Of a stretch of DNA of 64,000 nucleotides, positions 12,886-26,800 are shown piece by piece; within the stretch, counting starts at the first letter, position 1; each line of letters begins with the position of its first letter. Both the position numbers and the translations under genes were made by a program. Source of the stretch: Zoroaster sp. YZ-2022 (lineage: Eukaryota > Echinodermata > Asteroidea > Forcipulatida > Zoroasteridae); contig JAQQFT010000023.1 of NCBI GenBank assembly GCA_029582265.1, forward strand, positions 1,823,071-1,887,070. The letters run 5' to 3'. The notes beneath the pieces are model-generated. The model worked only from the letters and a program-made list of their open reading frames with translations. It had not been told where the DNA came from and ran no database searches.

Positions 12886-14036
12886 TTATTTCGTACCTTA
12901 AACGGCCTCCATGGACACATAGCCCTCTGTAAAATACCGTCAACTTGCATGCGGTTTCACCGCAAACAATACAACACCACGCAGTGTTACAAAAAAAACA
13001 TTTCTATGGTTGGGAATAACTTTTAAAGTTTTCAAGGAGGCCGATAATTTTATATCTAAATTAAAGCGTAGGTTCTCCCTTTCAGAAAAACACCATACTT
13101 TTGAATTTGGATAATTATTTCGTACCTTAAACGGCCTCCATGGACACATAGCCCTCTGTAAAATACCGTCAACTTGCATGCGGTTTCACCGCAAACAATA
13201 CAACACTATACAGTGTTACAAAAAACATTTCTATGGTTGGGAATAACTTTTAAAGTTTTCAAGGGAGGCCGATAATTTTATATCTAAATTAAAGCGTAGG
13301 TTCCAACCTTTCAGAAAAACACCATACTTTTGAATTTGGATAATTATTTCGTACCTTAAACGGCCTCCATGGACACATAGCCCTCTGTAAAATACCGTCA
13401 ACTTGCATGCGGTTTCACCGCAAACAATACAGCACTATACAGTGTTACAAAAAAAAACATTTCTAGGATTGGGAATAACTTTTAAAGTTTTCAAGGAAGT
13501 CCGATAATTTTATATCTAAATTAAAGCGTAGGTTCTCCCCTTTCAGAAAAACACCATACTTTTGAATTTGGATAATTATTTCGTACCTTAAACGGCCTCC
13601 ATGGACACATAGCCCTCTGTAAAATACCGTCAACTTGCATGCGGTTTCACCGCAAACAATACAGCACTATACAGTGTTACAAAAAAACATTTCTATTGTT
13701 GGGAATAACTTTTAAAGTTTTCAAGGGAGGTCGATCATTTTATATCTAAATTAAAGCGTAGGTTCTCCCTTTCAGAAAAACACCATACTTTTGAATTTGG
13801 ATAATTATTTCGTACCTTAAACGGCCTCCATGGACACATAGCCCTCTGTAAAATACCGTCAACTTGCATGCGGTTTCACCGCAAACAATACAACACTATA
13901 CAGTGTTACCCAAAAAAACATTTCTATGGTTGGGAATAACTTTTAAAGTTTTCAATGGAGGCCGATAATTTTATATCTAAATTAAAGCGTAGGTTCTCCC
14001 CTTTCAGAAAAACACCATACTTTTGAATTTGGATAA

Positions 14037-14265
14037 TTATTTCGTACCTTAAACGGCCTCCATGGACACATAGCCCTCTGTAAAATACCGTCAACTTGCA
14101 TGCGGTTTCACCGCAAACAATACATCACTCTACAGTGTTACTAACACAACATTTCTCTGGTTGGGAATAACTTTTAAAGTTTTCAAGGGAGGTCGATAAT
14201 TTTATATCTAAATTAAAGCGTAGGTTCTCCTTTCAGAAAAACACCATACTTTTGAATTTGGATAA
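14037..14265. repeat. Moderately divergent monomer
   Basis: Differences cluster in ACATCACTCTACAGTG and TTACTAACACAACATTTCTC around 14,122-14,157; the remainder is normal. It belongs to a short stretch (about 13.4-14.7 kb) where neighbours also have unusual changes, including the copy at 14,496. Confidence 0.75.
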
Positions 14266-14495
14266 TTATTTCGTACCTTAAACGGCCTCCATGGACACAT
14301 AGCCCTCTGTAAAATACCGTCAACTTGCATGCGGTTTCACCGCAAACAATACAACACTATACAGTGTTACAAAAAAACATTTCTATTGTTGGGAATAACT
14401 TTTAAAGTTTTCAAGGGAGTCCGATAATTTTATATCTAAATTAAAGCTTAGGTTCTACCCTTTCAGAAAAACACCATACTTTTGAATTTGGATAA

Positions 14496-14726
14496 TTATT
14501 TCGTACCTTAAACGGCCTCCATGGACACATAGCCCTCTGTAAAATACCGTCAACTTGAATGCGGTTTCGCCGCAAACAATACATCACTATTCATTGTTAC
14601 TCAAAAAACATTTCTATGGTTGGGAATAACTTTTAAAGTTTTCAAGGGTGTCCGATAATTTTATATCTAAATTAAAGCGTAGGTTCTCCCCTTTCAGAAA
14701 AACACCATACTTTTGAATTTGGATAA
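14496..14726. repeat. Moderately divergent monomer
   Basis: Reads CTTGAATGCGG (SphI site lost), TTTCGCCGC (loop change in the inverted repeat), ACATCACTATTCATTGTTAC and CAAGGGTGTCC. It shares ACATCAC with the copy at 14,037 two units upstream, hinting at common descent of these outlier copies. Confidence 0.75.
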
Positions 14727-17700
14727 TTATTTCGTACCTTAAACGGCCTCCATGGACACATAGCCCTCTGTAAAATACCGTCAACTTGCATGCGGTTTCA
14801 CCGCAAACAATACTGCACTATACAGTGTTACAAAAAAACATTTTTATTGTTGGGAATAACTTTTAAAGTTTTCATGGGAGGCCGATAATTTTATATCTAA
14901 ATTAAAGCGTAGGTTCTCCCCTTTCAGAAAAACACCATACTTTTGAATTTGGATAATTATTTCGTACCTTAAACGGCCTCCATGGACACATAGCCCTCTG
15001 TAAAATACCGTCAACTTGCATGCGGTTTCACCGCAAACAATACAGCACTATACAGTGTTACAAAAGAAACATTTCTATGGTTGGGAATAACTTTTAAAGT
15101 TTTCAAGGGAGGCCGATAATTTTATATCTAAATTAAAGCGTAGGTTCCCCTTTCAGAAAAACACCATACTTTTGAATTTGGATAATTATTTCGTACCTTA
15201 AACGGCCTCCATGGACACATAGCCCTCTGTAAAATACCGTCAACTTGCATGCGGTTTCACCGCAAACAATACAGCACTATACAGTGTTACAAAAAAACAT
15301 TTCTATGGTTGGGAATAACTTTTAAAGTTTTCAAGGGAGGTCGATAATTTTATATCTAAATTAAAGCGTAGGTTCTCCCTTTCAGAAAAACACCATACTT
15401 TTGAATTTGGATAATTATTTCGTACCTTAAACGGCCTCCATGGACACATAGCCCTCTGTAAAATACCGTCAACTTGCATGCGGTTTCACCGCAAACAATA
15501 CAGCACTATACAGTGTTACAAAAAAAACATTTCTATGGTTGGGAATAACTTTTAAAGTTTTCAAGGGAGGTCGATAATTTTATATCTAAATTAAAGCGTA
15601 GGTTCTCCCCTTTCAGAAAAACACCATACTTTTGAATTTGGATAATTATTTCGTACCTTAAACGGCCTCCATGGACACATAGCCCTCTGTAAAATACCGT
15701 CAACTTGCATGCGGTTTCACCGCAAACAATACAGCACTATACAGTGTTACAAAAAAAAACATTTCTATGGTTGGGAATAACTTTTAAAGTTTTCAAGGGA
15801 GGCCGATAATTTTATATCTAAATTAAAGCTTAGGTTCTCCCCTTTCAGAAAAACACCATACTTTTGAATTTGGATAATTATTTCGTACCTTAAACGGCCT
15901 CCATGGACACATAGCCCTCTGTAAAATACCGTCAACTTGCATGCGGTTTCACCGCAAACAATACAGCACTATACAGTGTTACAAAAAAACATTTCTATGG
16001 TTGGGAATAACTTTTAAAGTTTTCAAGGGAGGCCGATAATTTTATATCTAAATTAAAGCGTAGGTTCTCCCCTTTCAGAAAAACACCATACTTTTGAATT
16101 TGGATAATTATTTCGTACCTTAAACGGCCTCCATGGACACATAGCCCTCTGTAAAATACCGTCAACTTGCATGCGGTTTCACCGCAAACAATACAGCACT
16201 ATACAGTGTTACAAAAAAAACATTTCTATGGTTGGGAATAACTTTAAAGTTTTCAAGGGAGGCCGATAATTTTATATCTAAATTAAAGCGTAGGTTCTCC
16301 CCTTTCAGAAAAACACCATACTTTTGAATTTGGATAATTATTTCGTACCTTAAACGGCCTCCATGGACACATAGCCCTCTGTAAAATACCGTCAACTTGC
16401 ATGCGGTTTCACCGCAAACAATACAGCACTATACAGTGTTACAAAAAAAACATTTCTATGGTTGGGAATAACTTTTAAAGTTTTCAAGGTAGGTCGATAA
16501 TTCTATATCTAAATTAAAGCGTAGGTTCTCCCCTTTCAGAAAAACACCATACTTTTGAATTTGGATAATTATTTCGTACCTTAAACGGCCTCCATGGACA
16601 CATAGCCCTCTGTAAAATACCGTCAACTTGCATGCGGTTTCACCGCAAACAATACAGCACTATACAGTGTTACAAAAAAACATTTCTATGGTTGGGAATA
16701 ACTTTTAAAGTTTTCAAGGGAGGTCGATAATTTTATATCTAAATTAAAGCGTAGGTTCTCCCCTTTCAGAAAAACACCATACTTTTGAATTTGGATAATT
16801 ATTTCGTACCTTAAACGGCCTCCATGGACACATAGCCCTCTGTAAAATACCGTCAACTTGCATGCGGTTTCACCGCAAACAATACAGCACTATACAGTGT
16901 TACAAAAAACATTTCTATGGTTGGGAATAACTTTTAAAGTTTTCAAGGGAGGCCGATAATTTTATATCTAAATTAAAGCGTAGGTTCTCACCTTTCAGAA
17001 AAACACCATACTTTTGAATTTGGATAATTATTTCGTACCTTAAACGGCCTCCATGGACACATAGCCCTCTGTAAAATACCGTCAACTTGCATGCGGTTTC
17101 ACCGCAAACAATACAGCACTATACAGTGTTACAAAAAAAAACATTTCTAGGGTTGGGAATAACTTTTAAAGTTTTCAAGGGAGGTCGATAATTTTATATC
17201 TAAATTAAAGCGTAGGTTCTCCCCTTTCAGAAAAACACCATACTTTTGAATTTGGATAATTATTTCGTACCTTAAACGGCCTCCATGGACACATAGCCCT
17301 CTGTAAAATACCGTCAACTTGCATGCGGTTTCACCGCAAACAATACAGCACTATACAGTGTTACAAAAAAAACATTTCTATGGTTGGGAATAACTTTTAA
17401 AGTTTTCAAGGGAGGCCGATAATTTTATATCTAAATTAAAGCGTAGGTTCTCCTCTTTCAGAAAACACCATACTTTTGAATTTGGATAATTATTTCGTAC
17501 CTTAAACGGCCTCCATGGACACATAGCCCTCTGTAAAATACCGTCAACTTGCATGCGGTTTCACCGCAAACAATACAGCACTATACAGTGTTACAAAAAA
17601 ACATTTCTATGGTTGGGAATAACTTTTAAAGTTTTCAAGGGAGGTCGATAATTTTATATCTAAATTAAAGCGTAGGTTCTCCCTTTCAGAAAAACACCAT

Positions 17701-20700
17701 ACTTTTGAATTTGGATAATTATTTCGTACCTTAAACGGCCTCCATGGACACATAGCCCTCTGTAAAATACCGTCAACTTGCATGCGGTTTCACCGCAAAC
17801 AATACAGCACTATACAGTGTTACAAAAAAACATTTCTATGGTTGGGAATAACTTTTAAAGTTTTCAAGGGAGGCCGATAATTTTTAATCTATATTAAAGC
17901 TTGGTTCTCCCCTTTCAGAAAAACACCATACTTTTGAATTTGGATAATTATTTCGTACCTTAAACGGCCTCCATGGACACATAGCCCTCTGTAAAATACC
18001 GTCAACTTGCATGCGGTTTCACCGCAAACAATACAGCACTATACAGTGTTACAAAAAAAAACATTTCTATGGTTGGGAATAACTTTTAAAGTTTTCAAGG
18101 GAGGCCGATAATTTTATATCTAAATTTAAGCGTAGGTTCTCCCCTTTCAGAAAAACACCATACTTTTGAATTTGGATAATTATTTCGTACCTTAAACGGC
18201 CTCCATGGACACATAGCCCTCTGTAAAATACCGTCAACTTGCATGCGGTTTCACCGCAAACAATACAGCACTATACAGTGTTACAAAAAAAACATTTCTA
18301 TGGTTGGGAATAACTTTTAAAGTTTTCAAGGGAGGCCGATAATTTTATATCTAAATTAAAGCGTAGGTTCTCCCCTTTCAGAAAAACACCATACTTTTGA
18401 ATTTGGATAATTATTTCGTACCTTAAACGGCCTCCATGGACACATAGCCCTCTGTAAAATACCGTCAACTTGCATGCGGTTTCACCGCAAACAATACAGC
18501 ACTATACAGTGTTACAAAAAAACATTTCTATGGTTGGGAATAACTTTTAAAGTTTTCAAGGGAGGCCGATAATTTTATATCTAAATTAAAGCTTAGGTTC
18601 TCCCCTTTCAGAAAAACACCATACTTTTGAATTTGGATAATTATTTCGTACCTTAAACGGCCTCCATGGACACATAGCCCTCTGTGAAATACCGTCAACT
18701 TGCATGCGGTTTCACCGCAAACAATACAGCACTATACAGTGTTACAAAACAACATTTCTAGGGTTGGGAATAACTTTTAAAGTTTTCAAGGGAGGCCGAT
18801 AATTTTATATCTAAATTAAATCGTAGGTTCTCCCCTTTCAGAAAAACACCATACTTTTGAATTTGGATAATTATTTCGTACCTTAAACGGCCTCCATGGA
18901 CACATAGCCCTCTGTAAAATACCGTCAACTTGCATGCGGTTTCATCGCAAACAATACAGCACTATACAGTGTTACAAAAAAAACATTTCTATGGTTGGGA
19001 ATAACTTTTAAAGTTTTCAAGAGAGGCCGATAATTTTATATCTAAATTAAAGCGTAGGTTCTCCCCTTTCAGAAAAACACCATACTTTTGAATTTGGATA
19101 ATTATTTCGTACCTTAAACGGCCTCCATGGACACATAGCCCTCTGTAAAATACCGTCAACTTGCATGCGGTTTCACCGCAAACAATACAGCACTATACAG
19201 TGTTACAAAAAAAACATTTCTAGGGTTGGGAATAACTTTTAAAGTTTTCAAGGGAAGCCGATAATTTTATATCTAAATTAAAGCGTAGGTTCTCCCCTTT
19301 CAGAAAAACACCATACTTTTGAATTTGGATAATTATTTCGTACCTTAAACGGCCTCCATGGACACATAGCCCTCTGTAAAATACCGTCAACTTGCATGCG
19401 GTTTCACCGCAAACAATACACACTATACAGTGTTACAAAAAAACATTTCTATGGTTGGGAATAACTTTTAAAGTTTTCAAGGGAGGTCGATAATTTTATA
19501 TCTAAATTAAAGCGTAGGTTCTCCCTTTCAGAAAAACACCATACTTTTGAATTTGGATAATTATTTCGTACCTTAAACGGCCTCCATGGACACATAGCCC
19601 TCTGTAAAATACCGTCAACTTGCATGCGGTTTCACCGCAAACAATACAGCACTATACAGTGTTACAAAAAAAACATTTCTATGGTTGGGAATAACTTTTA
19701 AAGTTTTCAAGGGAGGTCGATAATTTTATATCTAAATTAAAGCGTAGGTTCTCCCCTTTCAGAAAAACACCATACTTTTGAATTTGGATAATTATTTCGT
19801 ACCTTAAACGGCCTCCATGGACACATAGCCCTCTGTAAAATACCGTCAACTTGCATGCGGTTTCACCGCAAACAATACAGCACTATACAGTGTTACAAAA
19901 AAACATTTCTATGGTTGGGAATAACTTTTAAAGTTTTCAAGGGAGGCCGATAATTTTATATCTAAATTAAAGCGTAGGTTCTCCCCTTTCAGAAAAACAC
20001 CATACTTTTGAATTTGGATAATTATTTCGTACCTTAAACGGCCTCCATGGACACATAGCCCTCTGTAAAATACCGTCAACTTGCATGCGGTTTCACCGCA
20101 AACAATACAGCACTATACAGTGTTACAAAAAAACATTTCTATGGTTGGGAATAACTTTTAAAGTTTTCAAGGGAGGCCGATAATTTTATATCTAAATTAA
20201 AGCGTAGGTTCTCCCCTTTCAGAAAAACACCATACTTTTGAATTTGGATAATTATTTCGTACCTTAAACGGCCTCCATGGACACATAGCCCTCTGTAAAA
20301 TACCGTCAACTTGCATGCGGTTTCACCGCAAACAATACAGCACTATACAGTGTTACAAAAAAACATTTTTATTGTTGGGAATAAATTTTAAAGTTTTCAA
20401 GGGAGTCCGATAATTTTATATCTAAATTAAAGCGTAGATTCTCCCCTTTCAGAAAAACACCATACTTTTGAATTTGGATAATTATTTCGTACCTTAAACG
20501 GCCTCCATGGACACATAGCCCTCTGTAAAATACCGTCAACTTGTATGCGGTTTCACCGCAAAAAATACAACACTATACAGTGTTACAAAAAAACATTTCT
20601 ATGGTTGGGAATAACTTTTAAAGTTTTCAAGGGAGGTCGATAATTTTATATCTAAATTAAAGCGTAGGTTCTCCTTTCAGAAAAACACCATACTTTTGAA

Positions 20701-20709
20701 TTTGGATAA

Positions 20710-20937
20710 TTATTTCGTACCTTAAACGGCCTCCATGGACACAGCCCTCTGTAAAATACCGACAACTATTATGCGGTTTCACCGCACACAATAAAACACT
20801 ATACAGTGATACAAAAATAAATATCTTTGGGTGGGAATAAATTTTAAAGTTTTCAAGGGAGGCCGATAATTTATATATCTAAATTAAAGCGTAGGTTCTC
20901 CCTTTCAGAAAAACACCATACTTTTGAATTTGGATAA
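20710..20937. repeat. Divergent monomer
   Basis: The copy has lost TA in ACACAGCCC, and reads CCGACAACTATTATGCGG (SphI lost), CGCACACAATAAAACAC, GTGATACAAAAATAAATATC and TTGGGTGGGAATAAATTTT. The next copy (20,938-21,169) is also unusual, with TCTAGAGTTGGGTATAAC, GTTGTCAAGGAGAGG and ATTTATATATC. The two share the ATTTATATATC change, so they may have diverged together. Confidence 0.78.
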
Positions 20938-23699
20938 TTATTTCGTACCTTAAACGGCCTCCATGGACACATAGCCCTCTGTAAAATACCGTCAACTTGC
21001 ATGCGGTTTCACCGCAAACAATACAACACTATACAGTGTTACAAAAAAAACATTTCTAGAGTTGGGTATAACTTTTAAAGTTGTCAAGGAGAGGCCGATA
21101 ATTTATATATCTAAATTAAAGCGTAGGTTCTCCCTTTCAGAAAAACACCATACTTTTGAATTTGGATAATTATTTCGTACCTTAAACGGCCTCCATGGAC
21201 ACATAGCCCTCTGTAAAATACCGTCAACTTGCATGCGGTTTCACCGCAAACAATACAGCACTATACAGTGTTACAAAAAAAAACATTTCTATGGTTGGGA
21301 ATAACTTTTAAAGTTTTCAAGGGAGGCCGATAATTTTATATCTAAATTAAAGCGTAGGTTCTCCCCTTTCAGAAAAACACCATACTTTTGAATTTGGATA
21401 ATTATTTCGTACCTTAAACGGCCTCCATGGACACATAGCCCTCTGTAAAATACCGTCAACTTGCATGCGGTTTCACCGCAAACAATACAGCACTATACAG
21501 TGTTACAAAAAACATTTCTATGGTTGGGAATAACTTTTAAAGTTTTCAAGGGAGGTCGATAATTTTATATCTAAATTAAAGCGTAGGTTCTCTCCTTTCA
21601 GAAAAACACCATACTTTTGAATTTGGATAATTATTTCGTACCTTAAACGGCCTCCATGGACACATAGCCCTCTGTAAAATACCGTCAACTTGCATGCGGT
21701 TTCACCGCAAACAATACAGCACTATACAGTGTTACAAAAAAAAACATTTCTATGGTTGGGAATAACTTTTAAAGTTTTCAAGGGAGGCCGATAATTTTAT
21801 ATCTAAATTAAAGCGTAGGTTCTCCTTTCAGAAAAACACCATACTTTTGAATTTGGATAATTATTTCGTACCTTAAACGGCCTCCATGGACACATAGCCC
21901 TCTGTAAAATACCGTCAACTTGCATGCGGTTTCAGCGCAAACAATACAGCACTATACAGTGTTACAAAAAAACATTTCTATGGTTGGGAATAACTTTTAA
22001 AGTTTTCAAGGGAGGCCGATAATTTTATATCTAAATTAAAGCGTAGGTTCTCCCCTTTCAGAAAAACACCATACTTTTGAATTTGGATAATTATTTCGTA
22101 CCTTAAACGGCCTCCATGGACACATAGCCCTCTGTAAAATACCGTCAACTTGCATGCGGTTTCACCGCAAACAATACAACACTATACAGTGTTACAAAAA
22201 AACATTTCTATGGTTGGGAATAACTTTTAAAGTTTTCAAGGGAGGTCGATAATTTTATATCTAAATTAAAGCGTAGGTTCTCCCTTTCAGAAAAACACCA
22301 TACTTTTGAATTTGGATAATTATTTCGTACCTTAAACGGCCTCCATGGACACATAGCCCTCTGTAAAATACCGTCAACTTGCATGCGGTTTCACCGCAAA
22401 CAATACAGCACTATACAGTGTTACAAAAAACATTTCTATGGTTGGGAATAACTTTTAAAGTTTTCAAGGGAGGCCGATAATTTTATATCTAAATTAAAGC
22501 GTAGGTTCTCCCCTTTCAGAAAAACACCATACTTTTGAATTTGGATAATTATTTCGTACCTTAAACGGCCTCCATGGACACATAGCCCTCTGTAAAATAC
22601 CGTCAACTTGCATGCGGTTTCACCGCAAACAATACAGCACTATACAGTGTTACAAAAAAAACATTTCTATGGTTGGGAATAACTTTTAAAGTTTTCAAGG
22701 GAGTCCGATAATTTTATATCTAAATTAAAGCGTAGGTTCGTCCCTTTCAGAAAAACACCATACTTTTGAATTTGGATAATTATTTCGTACCTTAAACGGC
22801 CTCCATGGACACATAGCCCTCTGTAAAATACCGTCAACTTGCATGCGGTTTCACCGCAAACAATACAGCACTATACAGTGTTACAAAAAAACATTTCTAT
22901 GGTTGGGAATAACTTTTAAAGTTTTCAAGGGAGGCCGATAATTTTATATCTAAATTAAAGCGTAGGTTCTCCCCTTTCAGAAAAACACCATACTTTTGAA
23001 TTTGGATAATTATTTCGTACCTTAAACGGCCTCCATGGACACATAGCCCTCTGTAAAATACCGTCAACTTGCATGCGGTTTCACCGCAAACAATACAGCA
23101 CTATACAGTGTTACAAAAAAACATTTCTATGGTTGGGAATAACTTTTAAAGTTTTCAAGGGAGGCCGATAATTTTATATCTAAATTAAAGCGTAGGTTCT
23201 CCCCTTTCAGAAAACACCATACTTTTGAATTTGGATAATTATTTCGTACCTTAAACGGCCTCCATGGACACATAGCCCTCTGTAAAATACCGTCAACTTG
23301 CATGCGGTTTCACCGCAAACAATACAGCACTATACAGTGTTACAAAAAGAAAATTTCTATGGTTGGGAATAACTTTTAAAGTTTTCAAGGGAGGTCGATA
23401 ATTTTATATCTAAATTAAAGCGTAGGTTCTCCCCTTTCAGAAAAACACCATACTTTTGAATTTGGATAATTATTTCGTACCTTAAACGGCCTCCATGGAC
23501 ACATAGCCCTCTGTAAAATACCGTCAACTTGCATGCGGTTTCACCGCAAACAATACAGCACTATACAGTGTTACAAAAAAACATTTCTATGGTTGGGAAT
23601 AACTTTTAAAGTTTTCAAGGGAGGCCGATAATTTTATATCTAAATTAAAGCGTGGGTTTTTCCCTTTCAGAAAAACACCATACTTTTGAATTTGGATAA

Positions 23700-23883
23700 T
23701 TATTTCGTACCTTAAACGGCCTCCATGGACACATAGCCCTCTGTAAAATACCGTCAACTTGCATGCGGTTTCACCGTTGGGAATAACTTTTAAAGTTTTC
23801 AAGGGAGGCCGATAATTTTATATCTAAATTAAAGCGTAGGTTCTCCCCTTTCAGAAAAACACCATACTTTTGAATTTGGATAA
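23700..23883. repeat. Truncated monomer, 46-bp internal deletion
   Basis: Only 184 bp long. The sequence passes from TTTCACCG directly to TTGGGAATAAC at 23,776/23,777, removing the TACAGCACTATACAG block, the A-run and CATTTCTATGG. The rest is normal and the flanking monomers are intact, so this is a single internal deletion, with one base of junction homology (G). Confidence 0.93.
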
Positions 23884-26800
23884 TTATTTCGTACCTTAAA
23901 CGGCCTCCATGGACACATAGCCCTCTGTAAAATACCGTCAACTTGCATGCGGTTTCACCGCAAACAATACAGCACTATACAGTGTTACAAAAAAAACATT
24001 TCTATGGTTGGGAATAACTTTTAAAGTTTTCAAGGGAGGTCGATAATTTTATATCTAAATTAAAGCGTAGGTTCTCCCTTTCAGAAAAACACCATACTTT
24101 TGAATTTGGATAATTATTTCGTACCTTAAACGGCCTCCATGGACACATAGCCCTCTGTAAAATACCGTCAACTTGCATGCGGTTTCACCGCAAACAATAC
24201 AGCACTATACGGTGTTACAAAAAAACATTTCTATGGTTGGGAATAACTTTTAAAGTTTTCAAGGGAGGCCGATAATTTTATATCTAAATTAAATCGTAGG
24301 TTCTCCCTTTCAGAAAAACACCATACTTTTGAATTTGGATAATTATTTCGTACCTTAAACGGCCTCCATGGACACATAGCCCTCTGTAAAATACCGTCAA
24401 CTTGCATGCGGTTTCACCGCAAACAATACAGCACTATACAGTGTTACAAAAAAAAAACATTTCTATGGTTGGGAATAACTTTTAAAGTTTTCAAGGGAGG
24501 TCCATAATTTTATATCTAAATTAAAGCGTAGGTTCTCCCCTTTCAGAAAAACACCATACTTTTGAATTTGGATAATTATTTCGTACCTTAAACGGCCTCC
24601 ATGGACACATAGCCCTCTGTAAAATACCGTCAACTTGCATGCGGTTTCACCGCAAACAATACAGCACTATACAGTGTTACAAAAAAAACATTTCTATGGT
24701 TGGGAATAACTTTTAAAGTTTTCAAGGGAGGCCGATAATTTTATATCTAAATTAAAGCGTAGGTTCTCCCCTTTCAGAAAAACACCATACTTTTGAATTT
24801 GGATAATTATTTCGTACCTTAAACGGCCTCCATGGACACATAGCCCTCTGTAAAATACCGTCAACTTGCATGCGGTTTCACCGCAAACAATACAGCACTA
24901 TACAGTGTTACAAAAAAACATTTTTATTGTTGGGAATAACTTTTAAAGTTTTCATGGGAGGCCGATAATTTTATATCTAAATTAAAGCTTAGGTTCTCCC
25001 CTTTCAGAAAAACACCATACTTTTGAATTTGGATAATTATTTCGTACCTTAAACGGCCTCCATGGACACATAGCCCTCTGTAAAATACCGTCAACTTGCA
25101 TGCGGTTTCACCGCAAACAATACAGCACTATACAGTGTTACAAAAAACATTTCTAGGTTGGGAATAACTTTTAAAGTTTTCAAGGAGGTCGATAATTTTA
25201 TATCTAAATTAAAGCGTAGGTTCTCCCTTTCAGAAAAACACCATACTTTTGAATTTGGATAATTATTTCGTACCTTAAACGGCCTCCATGGACACATAGC
25301 CCTCTGTAAAATACCGTCAACTTGCATGCGGTTTCACCGCAAACAATACAACAGTATACAGTGTTCCAAAAAACATTTCTATGGTTGGGAATAACTTTTA
25401 AAGTTTTCAAGGGGTCGATAATTTTATATCTAAATTAAAGCGTAGGTTCTCCCCTTTCAGAAAAACACCATACTTTTGAATTTGGATAATTATTTCGTAC
25501 CTTAAACGGCCTCCATGGACACATAGCCCTCTGTAAAATACCGTCAACTTGCATGCGGTTTCACCGCAAACAATACAGCACTATACAGTGTTACAAAAAA
25601 CATTTCTATGGTTGGGAATAACTTTTAAAGTTTTCAAGGGAGGCCGATAATTTTATATCTAAATTAAAGCTTAGGTTCTCCCCTTTCAGAAAAACACCAT
25701 ACTTTTGAATTTGGATAATTATTTCGTACCTTAAACGGCCTCCATGGACACATAGCCCTCTGTAAAATACCGTCAACTTGCATGCGGTTTCACCGCAAAC
25801 AATACAGCACTATACAGTGTTACAAAAAAAACATTTCTAGGATTGGGAATAACTTTTAAAGTTTTCAAGGGAGGTCGATAATTTTATATCTAAATTAAAG
25901 CGTAGGTTCTCCCCTTTCAGAAAAACACCATACTTTTGAATTTGGATAATTATTTCGTACCTTAAACGGCCTCCATGGACACATAGCCCTCTGTAAAATA
26001 CCGTCAACTTGCATGCGGTTTCACCGCAAACAATACAGCACTATACAGTGTTACAAAAAAAACATTTCTATGGTTGGGAATAACTTTTAAAGTTTTCAAG
26101 GGAGGCCGATAATTTTATATCTAAATTAAAGCGTAGGTTCTCCCCTTTCAGAAAAACACCATACTTTTGAATTTGGATAATTATTTCGTACCTTAAACGG
26201 CCTCCATGGACACATAGCCCTCTGTAAAATACCGTCAACTTGCATGCGGTTTCACCGCAAACAATACAACACTATACAGTGTTACAAAAAACATTTCTAT
26301 GGTTGGGAATAACTTTTAAAGTTTTCAAGGGAGGCCGATAATTTTATATCTAAATTAAAGCTTAGGTTCTCCCCTTTCAGAAAAACACCATACTTTTGAA
26401 TTTGGATAATTATTTCGTACCTTAAACGGCCTCCATGGACACATAGCCCTCTGTAAAATACCGTCAACTTGCATGCGGTTTCACCGCAAACAATACAGCA
26501 CTATACAGTGTTACAAAAAAACATTTCTAGGTTGGGAATAACTTTTAAAGTTTTCAAGGGAGGCCGATAATTTTATATCTAAATTAAATCGTAGGTTCTC
26601 CCCTTTCAGAAAAACACCATACTTTTGAATTTGGATAATTATTTCGTACCTTAAACGGCCTCCATGGACACATAGCCCTCTGTAAAATACCGTCAACTTG
26701 CATGCGGTTTCACCGCAAACAATACAGCACTATACAGTGTTACAAAAAAACATTTCTATGGTTGGGAATAACTTTTAATGTTTTCAAGGCCGATAATTGT

